Below, in pieces: positions 17,836 to 27,197 of a DNA stretch of 64,000 nucleotides. This DNA comes from Microbacterium sp. 18062. GTDB taxonomy: Bacteria; Actinomycetota; Actinomycetes; Actinomycetales; Microbacteriaceae. Below the pieces are notes generated by a model. It saw nothing but the letters and a program-made list of their open reading frames with translations. It made no database searches and had not been told where the DNA came from. Both the position numbers and the translations under genes were made by a program. How positions within the stretch are numbered: position 1 is the stretch's first letter; the number at the start of each line of letters is the position of its first letter. Location: positions 1 through 64,000 of the forward strand of contig NZ_CACSKB010000022.1 in NCBI RefSeq assembly GCF_902706225.1. Direction: 5' to 3'.

Positions 17836-18762
17836 TCAGAACGGCAGCAGCGGATCGACCGCGATCGCGACGAACAGGAGCGTCAGGTAGGTGATGGATG
17901 CGTGGAACACGCGCATCGGACGCGGCTCGGTGCCACGCACCGCGCGGTTGTAGAGGCGGTGGGACTCGTAGACGAACCATCCGCCGAAGACGATCGCGGA
18001 CGCCGAGTAGACCAGTCCCATCGAGGCGACCGGGATGAGCAGGAGAGAGCAGGCGACGGTCGCCCACGCGTACAGGATGACCTGGAGCCCGACCTGCGAG
18101 CCCGACCGGGTGGCGCCGAGCATCGGCACGTCGACCTCGTCGTACTGCGCCTTGTACTTCATCGACAGCGGCCAGTAGTGCGGCGGCGTCCACAGGAACA
18201 CCAGGACGAACAGGATGGCGGCCGCCCACGAGAGCGAGCCCGTCACCGCAGACCAGCCGATCACGACCGGGAAGCAGCCGGCGATGCCGCCCCACACGAT
18301 GTTCTGCTCGGTGCGGCGCTTGAGGATGATCGTGTAGATCACCACGTAGAAGAAGATCGCCGCCGCCGAGAGCGCCGCCGCGAGCCAGTTGGTCGTCAGC
18401 AGCAGCCACCCCGTCGAGGCGACGGCGAGAGTCCACGCGAAGATCAGCGCGCCGCGGGGCGACACCTCGCCCGTGACGAGCGGCCGGTTCTCGGTGCGCT
18501 GCATGTGCGCGTCGATGTCGCGATCGAGGTACATGTTGAAGGCCGCCGCCGAGCCAGCGCTCAGCGATCCGCCGATCACGGTCGCGAGGACGAGCCACAG
18601 ATCGGGCAGACCACCGTGGGCGAGGATCATCACCGGGACCGTCGTCACCAGCAGCAGCTCGAGCACCCGGGGCTTGGTCAGCATGATGTAGGCGCGCACG
18701 GTGCGGCCGAGGGTCGGACGTACGGCCGATGCTCCGAGTGCCGCACTCGTCGTGATGTCCAT
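17836..18762 (-). CDS. ctaB: Protoheme IX farnesyltransferase (heme O synthase)
   Basis: A 308-residue UbiA-superfamily membrane protein with ~8 helices. The prenyl-diphosphate/Mg site [19 protein letters not shown] is complete (N...D...D and RT..RP), and [17 protein letters not shown] is the second conserved loop. It makes heme O, the substrate of the heme A synthase encoded 670 bp away. It is divergent from tkt. Confidence 0.96.
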   Translation of the reverse strand: MDITTSAALGASAVRPTLGRTVRAYIMLTKPRVLELLLVTTVPVMILAHGGLPDLWLVLATVIGGSLSAGSAAAFNMYLDRDIDAHMQRTENRPLVTGEVSPRGALIFAWTLAVASTGWLLLTTNWLAAALSAAAIFFYVVIYTIILKRRTEQNIVWGGIAGCFPVVIGWSAVTGSLSWAAAILFVLVFLWTPPHYWPLSMKYKAQYDEVDVPMLGATRSGSQVGLQVILYAWATVACSLLLIPVASMGLVYSASAIVFGGWFVYESHRLYNRAVRGTEPRPMRVFHASITYLTLLFVAIAVDPLLPF

Positions 18763-18907
18763 CTGCCCCGCAATCGCCCCGCCGGAAGGTCCCTCCAGTC
18801 TATGCTGAAACCACACGCGCGCCTGGCGCCGGCTCCCTCCCCCGCACCGCGGTGGACCTCGGGCCGGAGCATGCCGGCGCACCCCCTCTTTCTGGAAAGG
18901 CGGTCCT

Positions 18908-21007
18908 GTGGCCGATTTGCGTTGGGATGAGATCGACGAGCGCGCCGTGGACACGGCCCGGATCCTCGCGGCTGACGCCGTGGAGAAGGTGGGCAATGGT
19001 CACCCCGGCACCGCGATGAGCCTGGCGCCGGCCGCGTACCTGCTGTATCAGCACGTGCTGCGCCACGACCCGGCGGACCCGCACTGGCTGGGTCGCGACC
19101 GCTTCATCCTGTCGGCCGGGCATTCGTCGCTGACGCAGTACGTGCAGCTCTACCTCGGCGGCTTCGGCCTGGAGCTCTCCGACCTCCAGGCGCTGCGCAC
19201 CTGGGGCTCGCTGACCCCCGGCCACCCGGAGTACGGGCACACCAAGGGCGTCGAGATCACGACCGGCCCGCTCGGCCAGGGCCTCGCGTCCTCGGTCGGC
19301 TTCGCCTACGCCGCCCGCTACGAGCGCGGCCTCTTCGATCCCGAGGCGCCCGCGGGCACGTCCCCGTTCGACCACTTCGTCTACGTGATCGCCTCCGACG
19401 GCGATCTCGAGGAGGGGGTGACCAGCGAGGCGTCCTCGCTGGCCGGGCACCAGCAGCTGGGCAACCTCGTCGTCATCTACGATGCCAACCAGATCTCGAT
19501 CGAGGACGACACGAACGTCGCCTTCACCGAGGACGTCGCGAAGCGCTACGACGCGTACGGCTGGCACGTGCAGACGGTCGACTGGAAGAAGACCGGCCAG
19601 TACGTCGAGGACGTCGCCGAGCTCCACGCGGCGATCGAGGCGGCCAAGGGCGAGACCGACAAGCCGTCGATCATCATCCTGAAGACGATCATCGGCTGGC
19701 CCTCCCCGGGAAAGCAGAACAGCGGGAAGATCCACGGCTCGGCGCTCGGCGCCGAGGAGCTCGCCGCGACCAAGAAGGTGCTCGGCTTCGACCCGGAGAA
19801 GCACTTCGACGTGGCGGAGGACGTGATCGCGCACACGCGCACGCTCGTCGAGCGCGGCGAGGCTGAGAAGGCCGCATGGCAGACCCGGTTCGAGGCGTGG
19901 GCCGCGGCCAACCCCGAACGCAGGGCCCTGCTCGACCGGCTTCTGGCGGGCGATCTCCCCGCCGACATCGGCGAGGCGCTGCCCGTCTTCGCCGCGGGGA
20001 AGGACGTCTCCACCCGCGCCGCGTCCGGCCAGGTGATCAACGCGCTGGCCGCGGAGCTCCCCGAGCTCTGGGGCGGGTCGGCCGACCTGGCCGAGTCGAA
20101 CCTCACCACGATCAAGGACGCGAAGTCCTTCATCCCCGCCGAGTGGTCCACCCACGAGTGGAGTGGCTCGCCGTACGGTCGCGTGCTGCACTTCGGCATC
20201 CGCGAGCACGCGATGGGCTCGATCCTCAACGGCATCAAGCTGCACGGACCGACCCGTCCGTTCGGCGGCACGTTCCTGATCTTCAGCGACTACATGCGTC
20301 CGCCGGTGCGACTGGCCGCGCTGATGAACATCCCGACGATCTTCGTCTGGACGCACGACTCCGTCGCCCTCGGCGAGGACGGCCCGACGCACCAGCCGAT
20401 CGAGCAGATCGCCACGTTGCGCGCCATCCCGGGCTTCACGCTGGCCCGTCCGGCCGACGCGAATGAGACCGCCGCCGTCTGGCTCGAGATCCTGCGCCGT
20501 CAGGACGGCCCGACGGGCATCGCGCTGACGCGCCAGAACATCCCGGTGTTCGAGCGCGGCACGGGCGCCGCATCCGGTGACGAGTTCGCCTCGGCCGACC
20601 TCGCCGCCAAGGGCGCCTACGTCCTCGCCGAGGCGCCGGGCGGCACACCGGACGTCATCCTCATCGGCACCGGCTCCGAGGTGCAGCTGGCGGTCGCCGC
20701 CCGCGAGACGCTCGCCGCCGAGGGCGTGAACGCCCGCGTCGTGTCGGCGCCGTCGCTCGAGTGGTTCGCCGAGCAGGACGAGGCGTACCGCGAGAGCGTC
20801 CTCCCCGCCGCCGTCACCGCGCGAGTGTCGGTCGAGGCCGGCATCGCGCTGCCGTGGCGAGGCATCGTCGGCGACCGCGGGCGTTCCGTGTCGATCGAGC
20901 ACTTCGGCGCGTCGGCCGATTACAAGACCCTCTTCCAGAAGTTCGGCATCACCGCCGAGGCCGTCGTCGCCGCGGCGCGCGAGACGATCAAGGAGAACAA
21001 CGCATGA
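18908..21007 (+). CDS. tkt: Transketolase
   Basis: A 699-residue, full-length enzyme. The thiamine diphosphate motif is [20 protein letters not shown]...NLVVIYDAN; the N-terminal [12 protein letters not shown], the [11 protein letters not shown] stretch and the C-terminal [11 protein letters not shown] are all present. It transfers two-carbon units in the pentose phosphate pathway. The GTG start has GGAAAGGCGG upstream; TATGCT at 18801-18806 is a possible -10. First gene of the tkt-tal-pgi-zwf-opcA-pgl operon. Confidence 0.97.
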   Translation: MADLRWDEIDERAVDTARILAADAVEKVGNGHPGTAMSLAPAAYLLYQHVLRHDPADPHWLGRDRFILSAGHSSLTQYVQLYLGGFGLELSDLQALRTWGSLTPGHPEYGHTKGVEITTGPLGQGLASSVGFAYAARYERGLFDPEAPAGTSPFDHFVYVIASDGDLEEGVTSEASSLAGHQQLGNLVVIYDANQISIEDDTNVAFTEDVAKRYDAYGWHVQTVDWKKTGQYVEDVAELHAAIEAAKGETDKPSIIILKTIIGWPSPGKQNSGKIHGSALGAEELAATKKVLGFDPEKHFDVAEDVIAHTRTLVERGEAEKAAWQTRFEAWAAANPERRALLDRLLAGDLPADIGEALPVFAAGKDVSTRAASGQVINALAAELPELWGGSADLAESNLTTIKDAKSFIPAEWSTHEWSGSPYGRVLHFGIREHAMGSILNGIKLHGPTRPFGGTFLIFSDYMRPPVRLAALMNIPTIFVWTHDSVALGEDGPTHQPIEQIATLRAIPGFTLARPADANETAAVWLEILRRQDGPTGIALTRQNIPVFERGTGAASGDEFASADLAAKGAYVLAEAPGGTPDVILIGTGSEVQLAVAARETLAAEGVNARVVSAPSLEWFAEQDEAYRESVLPAAVTARVSVEAGIALPWRGIVGDRGRSVSIEHFGASADYKTLFQKFGITAEAVVAAARETIKENNA

Positions 21008-22110
21008 GCACCCCCACCGAACAGCTGTCCGCCGCCGGCGTCAGCATCTGGCTCGACGATCTGTCCCGCGAGCGCATCACGACCGGCAACCTGGCGGCGC
21101 TGATCACCGACCGCAACATCTCCGGCGTGACCACCAACCCGACGATCTTCGCCGGCGCCCTCGCCAAGGGCGAGGCGTACGCCGAGCAGGTCGCGACCCT
21201 CGCCGCCGCCGGCGCGAGCGTCGACACCGCGATCTTCGAGATCACGACCGACGACGTGCAGGCGGCATCCGACATCTTCCGCCCCGTCTACGACGCCACC
21301 GGCGGAGTGGACGGCCGCGTGTCGATCGAGGTCTCCCCCGACCTCGCCCACGACACGGCGGCGACGGTCGCGCAGGCGAAGGAGCTGTGGGCGAAGGTCG
21401 ATCGCCCCAACGCGCTCATCAAGATCCCGGCGACGAAGGCGGGGCTGCCCGCCATCACCGAGGTGGTCGGCGCAGGCATCTCGGTCAACGTCACCCTGAT
21501 CTTCAGCCTCGAACGCTATGCGGCCGTCATCGACGCGTACCTCGCCGGCGTCGAGAAGGCGCGCGACGCCGGTCACGACGTCTCGACGATCCAGTCGGTG
21601 GCCTCGTTCTTCGTCTCGCGCGTGGACACCGAGGTCGACAACCGTCTGAAGGCCATCGGCACGGACGCCGCCACCGCGCTGCTCGCGCAGGCCGGTGTCG
21701 CGAACGCGCGTCTGGCCTACGAGCTGTTCGAGCGCGAGTTCGCCACCGACCGCGCCAAGGCCCTCATCGAGGGCGGCGCGACCGTGCAGCGACCGCTGTG
21801 GGCCTCGACCGGAGTGAAGGACCCGGCGCTGCCCGACACGCTCTACGTCACGGAGCTCGTCGCGGCGGGCACCGTCAACACGATGCCAGAGAAGACGCTC
21901 GAGGCGACCTTCGACCATGGCGAGATCGCCGGTGACACCATCACGGGCAACTACGACGCGGCGCACGAGGTGTTCGACCGCCTCGCCGCGGTCGGCGTCG
22001 ACGTCGACGACGTGACCCAGGTGCTCGAGGACGAGGGCGTCGAGAAGTTCATCGTGTCCTGGCACGAGCTGCAGGGCACCGTCGCGGAGGCCCTGAAGGC
22101 AGCCCGATGA
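21004..22110 (+). CDS. tal: Transaldolase
   Basis: A 368-residue actinobacterial-type transaldolase. [16 protein letters not shown] and [14 protein letters not shown] (Schiff-base Lys) are visible, with [13 protein letters not shown] after it. It overlaps tkt by ATGA and moves three-carbon units in the pentose phosphate pathway. Its TGA in turn overlaps the ATG of a tiny leader frame that precedes pgi. Confidence 0.96.
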   Translation: MSTPTEQLSAAGVSIWLDDLSRERITTGNLAALITDRNISGVTTNPTIFAGALAKGEAYAEQVATLAAAGASVDTAIFEITTDDVQAASDIFRPVYDATGGVDGRVSIEVSPDLAHDTAATVAQAKELWAKVDRPNALIKIPATKAGLPAITEVVGAGISVNVTLIFSLERYAAVIDAYLAGVEKARDAGHDVSTIQSVASFFVSRVDTEVDNRLKAIGTDAATALLAQAGVANARLAYELFEREFATDRAKALIEGGATVQRPLWASTGVKDPALPDTLYVTELVAAGTVNTMPEKTLEATFDHGEIAGDTITGNYDAAHEVFDRLAAVGVDVDDVTQVLEDEGVEKFIVSWHELQGTVAEALKAAR

Positions 22111-22154
22111 GCGCGCGCAAATGCGCAGATCGCCCGAAGGGGGCGATCCGATGA
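22107..22154 (+). CDS. Tiny coupled leader ORF 1 before pgi
   Basis: Fifteen codons ([15 protein letters not shown]). Its ATG overlaps the tal TGA and its own TGA overlaps the ATG of leader ORF 2. It ends in ADRPKGAIR, the same nine residues as leader ORF 2, encoded by the repeated hairpin GATCGCCC-GAAG-GGGGCGATC. It may be translated simply to carry ribosomes through to pgi. No protein family is assigned. Confidence 0.4.
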   Translation: MSARKCADRPKGAIR

Positions 22155-22218
22155 GCACGCGGTACGCGTCCCGCGCGCATCAGCGCGCAGATCGCCCGAA
22201 GGGGGCGATCCGATGAGC
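22123..22218 (+). repeat. 34-bp direct repeat with RBS hairpin and start codon, two copies
   Basis: Bases 22123-22156 and 22185-22218 are identical over 34 bp, 62 bp apart. Each unit holds an 8-bp stem (GATCGCCC/GGGCGATC) whose 3' arm is the purine-rich ribosome-binding segment, followed by CCGATGAGC with an ATG. The first ATG opens leader ORF 2; the second opens pgi. It looks like a local duplication of the pgi translation-start region. Confidence 0.85.
22151..22216 (+). CDS. Tiny coupled leader ORF 2 before pgi
   Basis: Twenty-one codons, starting at the ATG overlapping leader ORF 1's stop and ending in a TGA that overlaps the pgi ATG (ATGA). The last nine residues, ADRPKGAIR, repeat those of leader ORF 1. 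The perfect reading-frame chaining tal, ORF 1, ORF 2, pgi suggests translational coupling; a purely accidental effect of the duplication is possible. Confidence 0.4.
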   Translation: MSTRYASRAHQRADRPKGAIR

Positions 22219-23832
22219 TTCGACATCCGTGTGAGCGGGCACGTCCGCGACGTGGTCGACGAGACGCTTCCCGGACTGGTCGAGAGCCTCGTGGCCTCCG
22301 GCATCACGGCGGGCGACGGCGACCTCTGGGGTCCCGCGGCCGCCGCCGATGCCGCCGTGCGTCTCGGGTGGGTGCAGGCCGTCTCGGTCTCGCGCCCCCT
22401 GGTGAGTGAGATCGAGACGTTGCGCGACGTGCTGCGCGCGGACGGGGTCACCCGGATCGTGCTGGCCGGCATGGGCGGATCGTCGCTGGCCCCCGAGGTC
22501 ATCGCCCGGACCGCCGGCGTGCCGCTGGTGATCCTCGACTCCACGGCTCCCGAGCAGGTGCTCGCAGCGATCGACGGCGACGCCGAGTCGGGTGGTCTCG
22601 CCCAGACCGCGCTCGTCGTGTCATCGAAGTCCGGGTCGACCGTCGAGACCGACTCGGCCAAGCGCGCGTTCGAGGCGGCATATCACGACATCGGGATCGA
22701 CCCGGCGTCACGCATCGTCGTCGTCACCGACCCCGGCTCGCCGCTCGAGGCGTCCGCGCACGCCGACGGCTACGCGGTCTTCACCGCGGACCCCACGGTC
22801 GGCGGACGCTATTCCGCCCTGACCGCGTTCGGCCTCGTGCCGACCGGGCTCGCCGGTGTCGATCTGACCGAGCTGCTGGACGAGGCCGAGGCCACCCTGC
22901 TCGAGGTGGCGATCGACGATCCGCGCAACCCCGCCCTCGTGCTCGCCGCGGCCATCGTCGGGGGCTCGCCCCGACGCGACAAGCTCGGCCTCATCACCGA
23001 CGGCACGCACATCGTCGGTCTGCCGGACTGGATCGAGCAGCTCGTCGCGGAGTCGACCGGCAAGAACGGCACCGGCATCCTTCCGGTCGTGCTGCTGCCG
23101 GTCTCGCCGGAGGTCGAGCGCGTCCCCGCCGACCTCCAGCTCGTGCGGCTCGTCGACGACGTCCATCACGCCCACCTGTTCGAGCGCCACCGCGACGAGG
23201 TGCTGATCAGCGGATCGCTCGGCGCGCAGTTCGTCGTCTGGGAGTACGCCACCGCGATCGCGGGCCGCCTCCTCGGGATCAACCCGTTCGATCAGCCCGA
23301 TGTCGAGTCCGCGAAGACCGCGACGCGCGGCCTGCTGGAGGCCCGGCCCGAGGCGCCCTCCGCCGCCTTCGCCCGCGACGGCATAGAGGTGCGCGTCTCC
23401 GACCCCGAGCTGGCCGCATCCGGCACCCTGCGGGGCGTCCTCGACGCGCTGTGGGCACGCCTGCCCGCGCAGGGATACGTGTCGATCCAGGCCTACGTGG
23501 ACCGGCACGGACTTGCGCCGCTGCAGGGGATCCGCGAGCTGGTGGCCGCCGACTCGAGTCGGCCGACCACATTCGGATGGGGACCGCGGTTCCTGCACTC
23601 GACCGGCCAATACCACAAGGGAGGCCCCGCCCACGGCGTGTACCTGCAGATCCTGCAGCGCGGCGACGTCGACGTGGAGATCCCCGGTCGTCCCTTCACC
23701 TTCGGTGAGCTTCTCGAGGCACAGGCAGCGGGCGACGCCGCGGTCCTGGCCGGCCTCGGCCGCCCGGTCGTGACCCTCACGCTCACCGATCCGCAGGCCG
23801 ACGTCCTCGCGCTCTTCGAAGCCGCTCAATAG
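22213..23832 (+). CDS. pgi: Glucose-6-phosphate isomerase
   Basis: A 539-residue protein of the long actinobacterial form. LAGMGGSSLAPEVI and VVSSKSGSTVETDS are the sugar-isomerase (SIS) phosphate-binding motifs, and RFLHSTGQYHKGGPAHGVYL is the PGI signature toward the end. It interconverts glucose- and fructose-6-phosphate. It sits between tal and zwf, so hexose entry and the oxidative branch are expressed together. The ATG is within a duplicated RBS hairpin. Confidence 0.95.
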   Translation: MSFDIRVSGHVRDVVDETLPGLVESLVASGITAGDGDLWGPAAAADAAVRLGWVQAVSVSRPLVSEIETLRDVLRADGVTRIVLAGMGGSSLAPEVIARTAGVPLVILDSTAPEQVLAAIDGDAESGGLAQTALVVSSKSGSTVETDSAKRAFEAAYHDIGIDPASRIVVVTDPGSPLEASAHADGYAVFTADPTVGGRYSALTAFGLVPTGLAGVDLTELLDEAEATLLEVAIDDPRNPALVLAAAIVGGSPRRDKLGLITDGTHIVGLPDWIEQLVAESTGKNGTGILPVVLLPVSPEVERVPADLQLVRLVDDVHHAHLFERHRDEVLISGSLGAQFVVWEYATAIAGRLLGINPFDQPDVESAKTATRGLLEARPEAPSAAFARDGIEVRVSDPELAASGTLRGVLDALWARLPAQGYVSIQAYVDRHGLAPLQGIRELVAADSSRPTTFGWGPRFLHSTGQYHKGGPAHGVYLQILQRGDVDVEIPGRPFTFGELLEAQAAGDAAVLAGLGRPVVTLTLTDPQADVLALFEAAQ

Positions 23833-23846
23833 GAGACACTCACCCG

Positions 23847-25397
23847 ATGACTGCCGAGATCTCGCGCACGCACAATCCGCTGCGCGATCCCGACGACCGG
23901 CGCCTGAACCGCATCGCGGGTCCGAGCGCGCTGGTCATCTTCGGCGTGACAGGGGACCTGTCGCGCAAGAAGCTCATGCCCGCCGTCTACGACCTCGCCA
24001 ACCGCGGTCTGCTCCCCCCCGGCTTCGGCCTGGTGGGCTTCGCGCGCCGGGACTGGGCGGACGAGGACTTCGCGCAGGTCGTCTACGAGGCGGTGAAGCA
24101 GCACGCGCGCACCGAGTTCCGCGAGGAGACGTGGGCACAGCTGCTCCAGGGCATCCGCTTCGTGCAGGGAGAGTTCGACGATCTGGACGCCTTCCGACGG
24201 CTCCGGGAGACGGTCGAGAAGCTGGACGTGGAACGCGGGACGATGGGCAATCACGCCTACTACCTCTCGATCCCGCCGAAGGACTTCCCGATCGTCGCGC
24301 AGCAGCTGAAGGCGTCGGGCCTCGTCGACGACACCGCCGACGCCCCGGACCGCTGGCGCCGCGTCGTCATCGAGAAGCCCTTCGGCCACGACCTCGAGTC
24401 GGCGCGAGCGCTCAACGACGCCCTGCGCACCGCGTTCCCGACCGACTCGATCTTCCGGATCGATCACTACCTCGGCAAGGAGACGGTCCAGAACATCCTG
24501 GCGCTGCGCTTCGCGAACGAGCTGTACGAGCCGATCTGGAACCGAAACTACGTGGACCACGTGCAGATCACGATGGCCGAGGACATCGGCGTCGGCGGTC
24601 GCGCCGGATACTACGACGGGATCGGCGCGGCCCGCGACGTCATCCAGAACCACCTGCTGCAGCTGCTGGCGCTCACCGCGATGGAAGAGCCCATCAGCTT
24701 CGACGCGACGCAGCTGCGCGCGGAGAAGGAGAAGGTGCTCGCCGCGGTGACGCTTCCCGAGGACCTGCACCATGCCACCGCCCGTGGTCAGTACGCGGGG
24801 GGATGGCAGGGCGGCGAGAAGGTGCTCGGCTTCCTCGAGGAGGACGGCATGGACCCGGACTCGACCACCGAGACCTACGCCGCCGTGAAGCTCGAGATCA
24901 ACACGCGCCGCTGGTCGGAGGTGCCGTTCTATCTGCGCACCGGAAAGCGCCTCGGGCGTCGGGTGACCGAGATCGCGGTCGTCTTCAAGCGCTCGCCGGA
25001 GCTGCTGTTCGGTCGGAGCGCGACCTCCGGCCTCGGCCAGAACGCGCTCGTGATCCGCGTGCAGCCGGACGAGGGCGTGACCATCCGCTTCGGCTCCAAG
25101 GTGCCCGGCGCCGACACGCAGGTGCGCGATGTGACGATGGACTTCGGCTACGGGCACGCTTTCACCGAGGCGAGCCCTGAGGCCTACGAGCGCCTCATCC
25201 TCGATGTGCTCCTGGGCGACCCGCCCCTCTTCCCGCGCCACGAGGAGGTCGAGCTCAGTTGGAAGATCCTCGATCCGATCGAGAAGTTCTGGGAGGAGCA
25301 GGGCGGACCGCTCGAACAGTACTCCCCCGGTTCGTGGGGTCCGCGCTCGGCAGACGAGCTGCTGGCCCGCGATGGACGCACCTGGAGGCGCCCGTGA
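23847..25397 (+). CDS. zwf: Glucose-6-phosphate 1-dehydrogenase
   Basis: A 516-residue enzyme. The nucleotide site is IFGVTGDLSRKKLMPAVYDL, and the catalytic signature is RIDHYLGKETVQN. EKPFGHD precedes it. It catalyses the first NADP-linked step of the oxidative pentose phosphate pathway. It follows pgi by 14 bp with AGGAGA upstream of the ATG, and its TGA overlaps the opcA GTG. Confidence 0.97.
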   Translation: MTAEISRTHNPLRDPDDRRLNRIAGPSALVIFGVTGDLSRKKLMPAVYDLANRGLLPPGFGLVGFARRDWADEDFAQVVYEAVKQHARTEFREETWAQLLQGIRFVQGEFDDLDAFRRLRETVEKLDVERGTMGNHAYYLSIPPKDFPIVAQQLKASGLVDDTADAPDRWRRVVIEKPFGHDLESARALNDALRTAFPTDSIFRIDHYLGKETVQNILALRFANELYEPIWNRNYVDHVQITMAEDIGVGGRAGYYDGIGAARDVIQNHLLQLLALTAMEEPISFDATQLRAEKEKVLAAVTLPEDLHHATARGQYAGGWQGGEKVLGFLEEDGMDPDSTTETYAAVKLEINTRRWSEVPFYLRTGKRLGRRVTEIAVVFKRSPELLFGRSATSGLGQNALVIRVQPDEGVTIRFGSKVPGADTQVRDVTMDFGYGHAFTEASPEAYERLILDVLLGDPPLFPRHEEVELSWKILDPIEKFWEEQGGPLEQYSPGSWGPRSADELLARDGRTWRRP

Positions 25398-26335
25398 TCG
25401 TCGACCTGCCCGACACCACCGTCAGCAAGATCTCGCGGGCACTCATCGACGTGCGCGAAGAGGGCGGCGCGGTCGCCCTCGGCCGCGTGCTGACCCTCAT
25501 CATCGTGAGCCACCAAGGGGTGGACGAAGAGGCGATCGAGGCCGCGAACGACGCCTCGCGCGAGCATCCCATGCGTGTGATCGTGCTCATGGAGAAGGAC
25601 CCGGACAGTGATCCACGCCTCGACGCGCAGATCCGCGTCGGCGGCGACGCCGGGGCGAGCGAGGTCGTGCTGCTGCACGCTTACGGCGCCGCCGGATCGA
25701 ACTCGGAGAGCCTCGTGACGGGTCTTCTCCTGCCGGACGCGCCGGTGGTCGCCTGGTGGCCCGCCGACACCCCACCCGTGCCGTCGCAGTCCGCGATCGG
25801 CAGGATCGCGCAGCGCCGGATCACGGATGCGGGCACGCAGACCGACCCGCACGCCTGGGTGCGCGCGCTCGGAAGCCACTACTCCCCCGGCGACACCGAC
25901 CTCGCGTGGACACGTCTGACACGATGGCGCGAGCAGCTCGCCGCTGTGCTCGATCAGCCGCCGTACGAGCAGGTCACCGCCGCCGAGGTCCTGGGTGCGT
26001 CCGACTCCCCGTCGACGCCGCTGCTGGCCGCATGGCTCTCCCTGCAGCTGAAGATCGACGTGTCCTGGCGCTACCTCGACGCCGTCGAGTGGGAGCACGG
26101 CATCAAGTCCGTGCGTCTCGTCCGCGCCGGCGGCGACATCCTTCTGGAGCGTCCCTCGGCGGCGATCGCGGTGCTCACCCAGTCCGGTCAGCCGAGCCAC
26201 GAGCTCGCCTTCCCGCGACGTTCTCTGCGGGAGTGCCTGGCGGAGGAGCTGCGCCGTCTCGATCCCGACGTGCTGTACGGTCGGGTCGTGACCGATGGGT
26301 GCGACCTGATCGAACCCGCCACCTCCGAGGAGTGA
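25394..26335 (+). CDS. opcA: Glucose-6-phosphate dehydrogenase assembly protein OpcA
   Basis: A 313-residue protein starting at GTG that overlaps the zwf stop. LPDTTVSKISRALIDVREEGGAVALGRVLTL at the N-terminus and PDAPVVAWWPADTPPVPSQS in the middle identify OpcA. It is needed for active glucose-6-phosphate dehydrogenase in Actinobacteria and always neighbours zwf. Longer upstream starts fall inside zwf. Confidence 0.95.
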   Translation: MIVDLPDTTVSKISRALIDVREEGGAVALGRVLTLIIVSHQGVDEEAIEAANDASREHPMRVIVLMEKDPDSDPRLDAQIRVGGDAGASEVVLLHAYGAAGSNSESLVTGLLLPDAPVVAWWPADTPPVPSQSAIGRIAQRRITDAGTQTDPHAWVRALGSHYSPGDTDLAWTRLTRWREQLAAVLDQPPYEQVTAAEVLGASDSPSTPLLAAWLSLQLKIDVSWRYLDAVEWEHGIKSVRLVRAGGDILLERPSAAIAVLTQSGQPSHELAFPRRSLRECLAEELRRLDPDVLYGRVVTDGCDLIEPATSEE

Positions 26336-26337
26336 GC

Positions 26338-27120
26338 ATGAGCGACAGCGCAGGCGAGAAGCAGGTCGTCATCCGAGCCGACCCCGACCGGCTCGCACAG
26401 GCGGTCGCCACCCGGCTGCTCAGTCGCCTCGCCAAGCGCGTCGTGGAGGGAAAGCTCGCCCACGTGTCGCTCACCGGCGGCTCGATGGGCGGCCGGGTGC
26501 TGTCGGCCGTCGCCCGCCATCCGCGCTGCGCGGAGATCGACTGGTCGCTCGTGCACTTCTGGTGGAGCGACGAGCGCTTCGTGCCCCGCGGATCCGCCGA
26601 CCGCAACGACGTCGACGCCTACGCAGCGCTGTTCGACCTCATCGACATCCCGGACGAGAACGTCCACTCCATCGCCGGCAGCGAGGACGGCGTCGACCTC
26701 GAGGCCGCCGCGGATGCGTACTCGGCCGAGCTCGCCCGCTTCGCCGATCCGTCCGTCGGCGAATGGCCGTCGTTCGACGTCTGCTTCCTCGGCGTCGGGC
26801 CCGACGCGCACATCGCGTCGCTGTTCCCCGACCGGCCCGAGATCACGGTCACCGACCGCGCGACCCTGCCGGTGCGGGACTCCCCGAAGCCCCCGCCCGA
26901 GCGCATCACGGTGACGCGTCCGGTGATCAACTCGTCGAAGCGGGTCTGGATGGTGCTCGCCGGCGCGGACAAGGCCTCGGCACTCGGGCTCGCGTTGGCA
27001 GGGGCCAGCTATCAGAGCGTCCCGGCTGCCGGAGCGAAGGGCCGCAAGCGCACGGTCTTCTTCGTGGACGAGGCGGCGGCGGGCAAGGTTCCGCCGGAAC
27101 TCATCGACAGCGACTACTGA
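26338..27120 (+). CDS. pgl: 6-Phosphogluconolactonase
   Basis: A 260-residue protein of the NagB/Pgl superfamily. SLTGGSMGGRVLSAV, FWWSDERFVPRGSADRN and FLGVGPDAHIASLFP are the family motifs. It hydrolyses 6-phosphogluconolactone made by Zwf. ATG at 26338 is preferred over a GTG six bases upstream because GAGGAG lies 6 nt before it. Last gene of the operon; a long hairpin follows. Confidence 0.95.
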   Translation: MSDSAGEKQVVIRADPDRLAQAVATRLLSRLAKRVVEGKLAHVSLTGGSMGGRVLSAVARHPRCAEIDWSLVHFWWSDERFVPRGSADRNDVDAYAALFDLIDIPDENVHSIAGSEDGVDLEAAADAYSAELARFADPSVGEWPSFDVCFLGVGPDAHIASLFPDRPEITVTDRATLPVRDSPKPPPERITVTRPVINSSKRVWMVLAGADKASALGLALAGASYQSVPAAGAKGRKRTVFFVDEAAAGKVPPELIDSDY

Positions 27121-27125
27121 TCTCG

Positions 27126-27182
27126 GCGGTTCACCTGTCGCGTCCTGCAGGTCTCAGCGACCGGATGCGACAGGTGAGCCGC
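27126..27182. terminator. Long hairpin between pgl and the surface-lipoprotein gene
   Basis: The arms 27126-27145 and 27163-27182 pair at 18 of 20 positions around a 17-base loop; both mismatches are G-T wobbles in RNA. It lies between convergent genes, 5 bp past the pgl stop and 15 bp from the stop of the minus-strand lipoprotein gene. Same design as the hairpins at 6830 and 17690. Confidence 0.7.
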
Positions 27183-27197
27183 GCTCTCCCGCGTCGG

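Noticed and set aside
18800-20902. A 700-codon open frame on the minus strand
   Set aside because: Antisense of transketolase; composition is typical of a GC shadow.
22123-22218. CRISPR-like repeat array
   Set aside because: Only two identical units, containing an RBS and start codon in frame with pgi; no cas genes.
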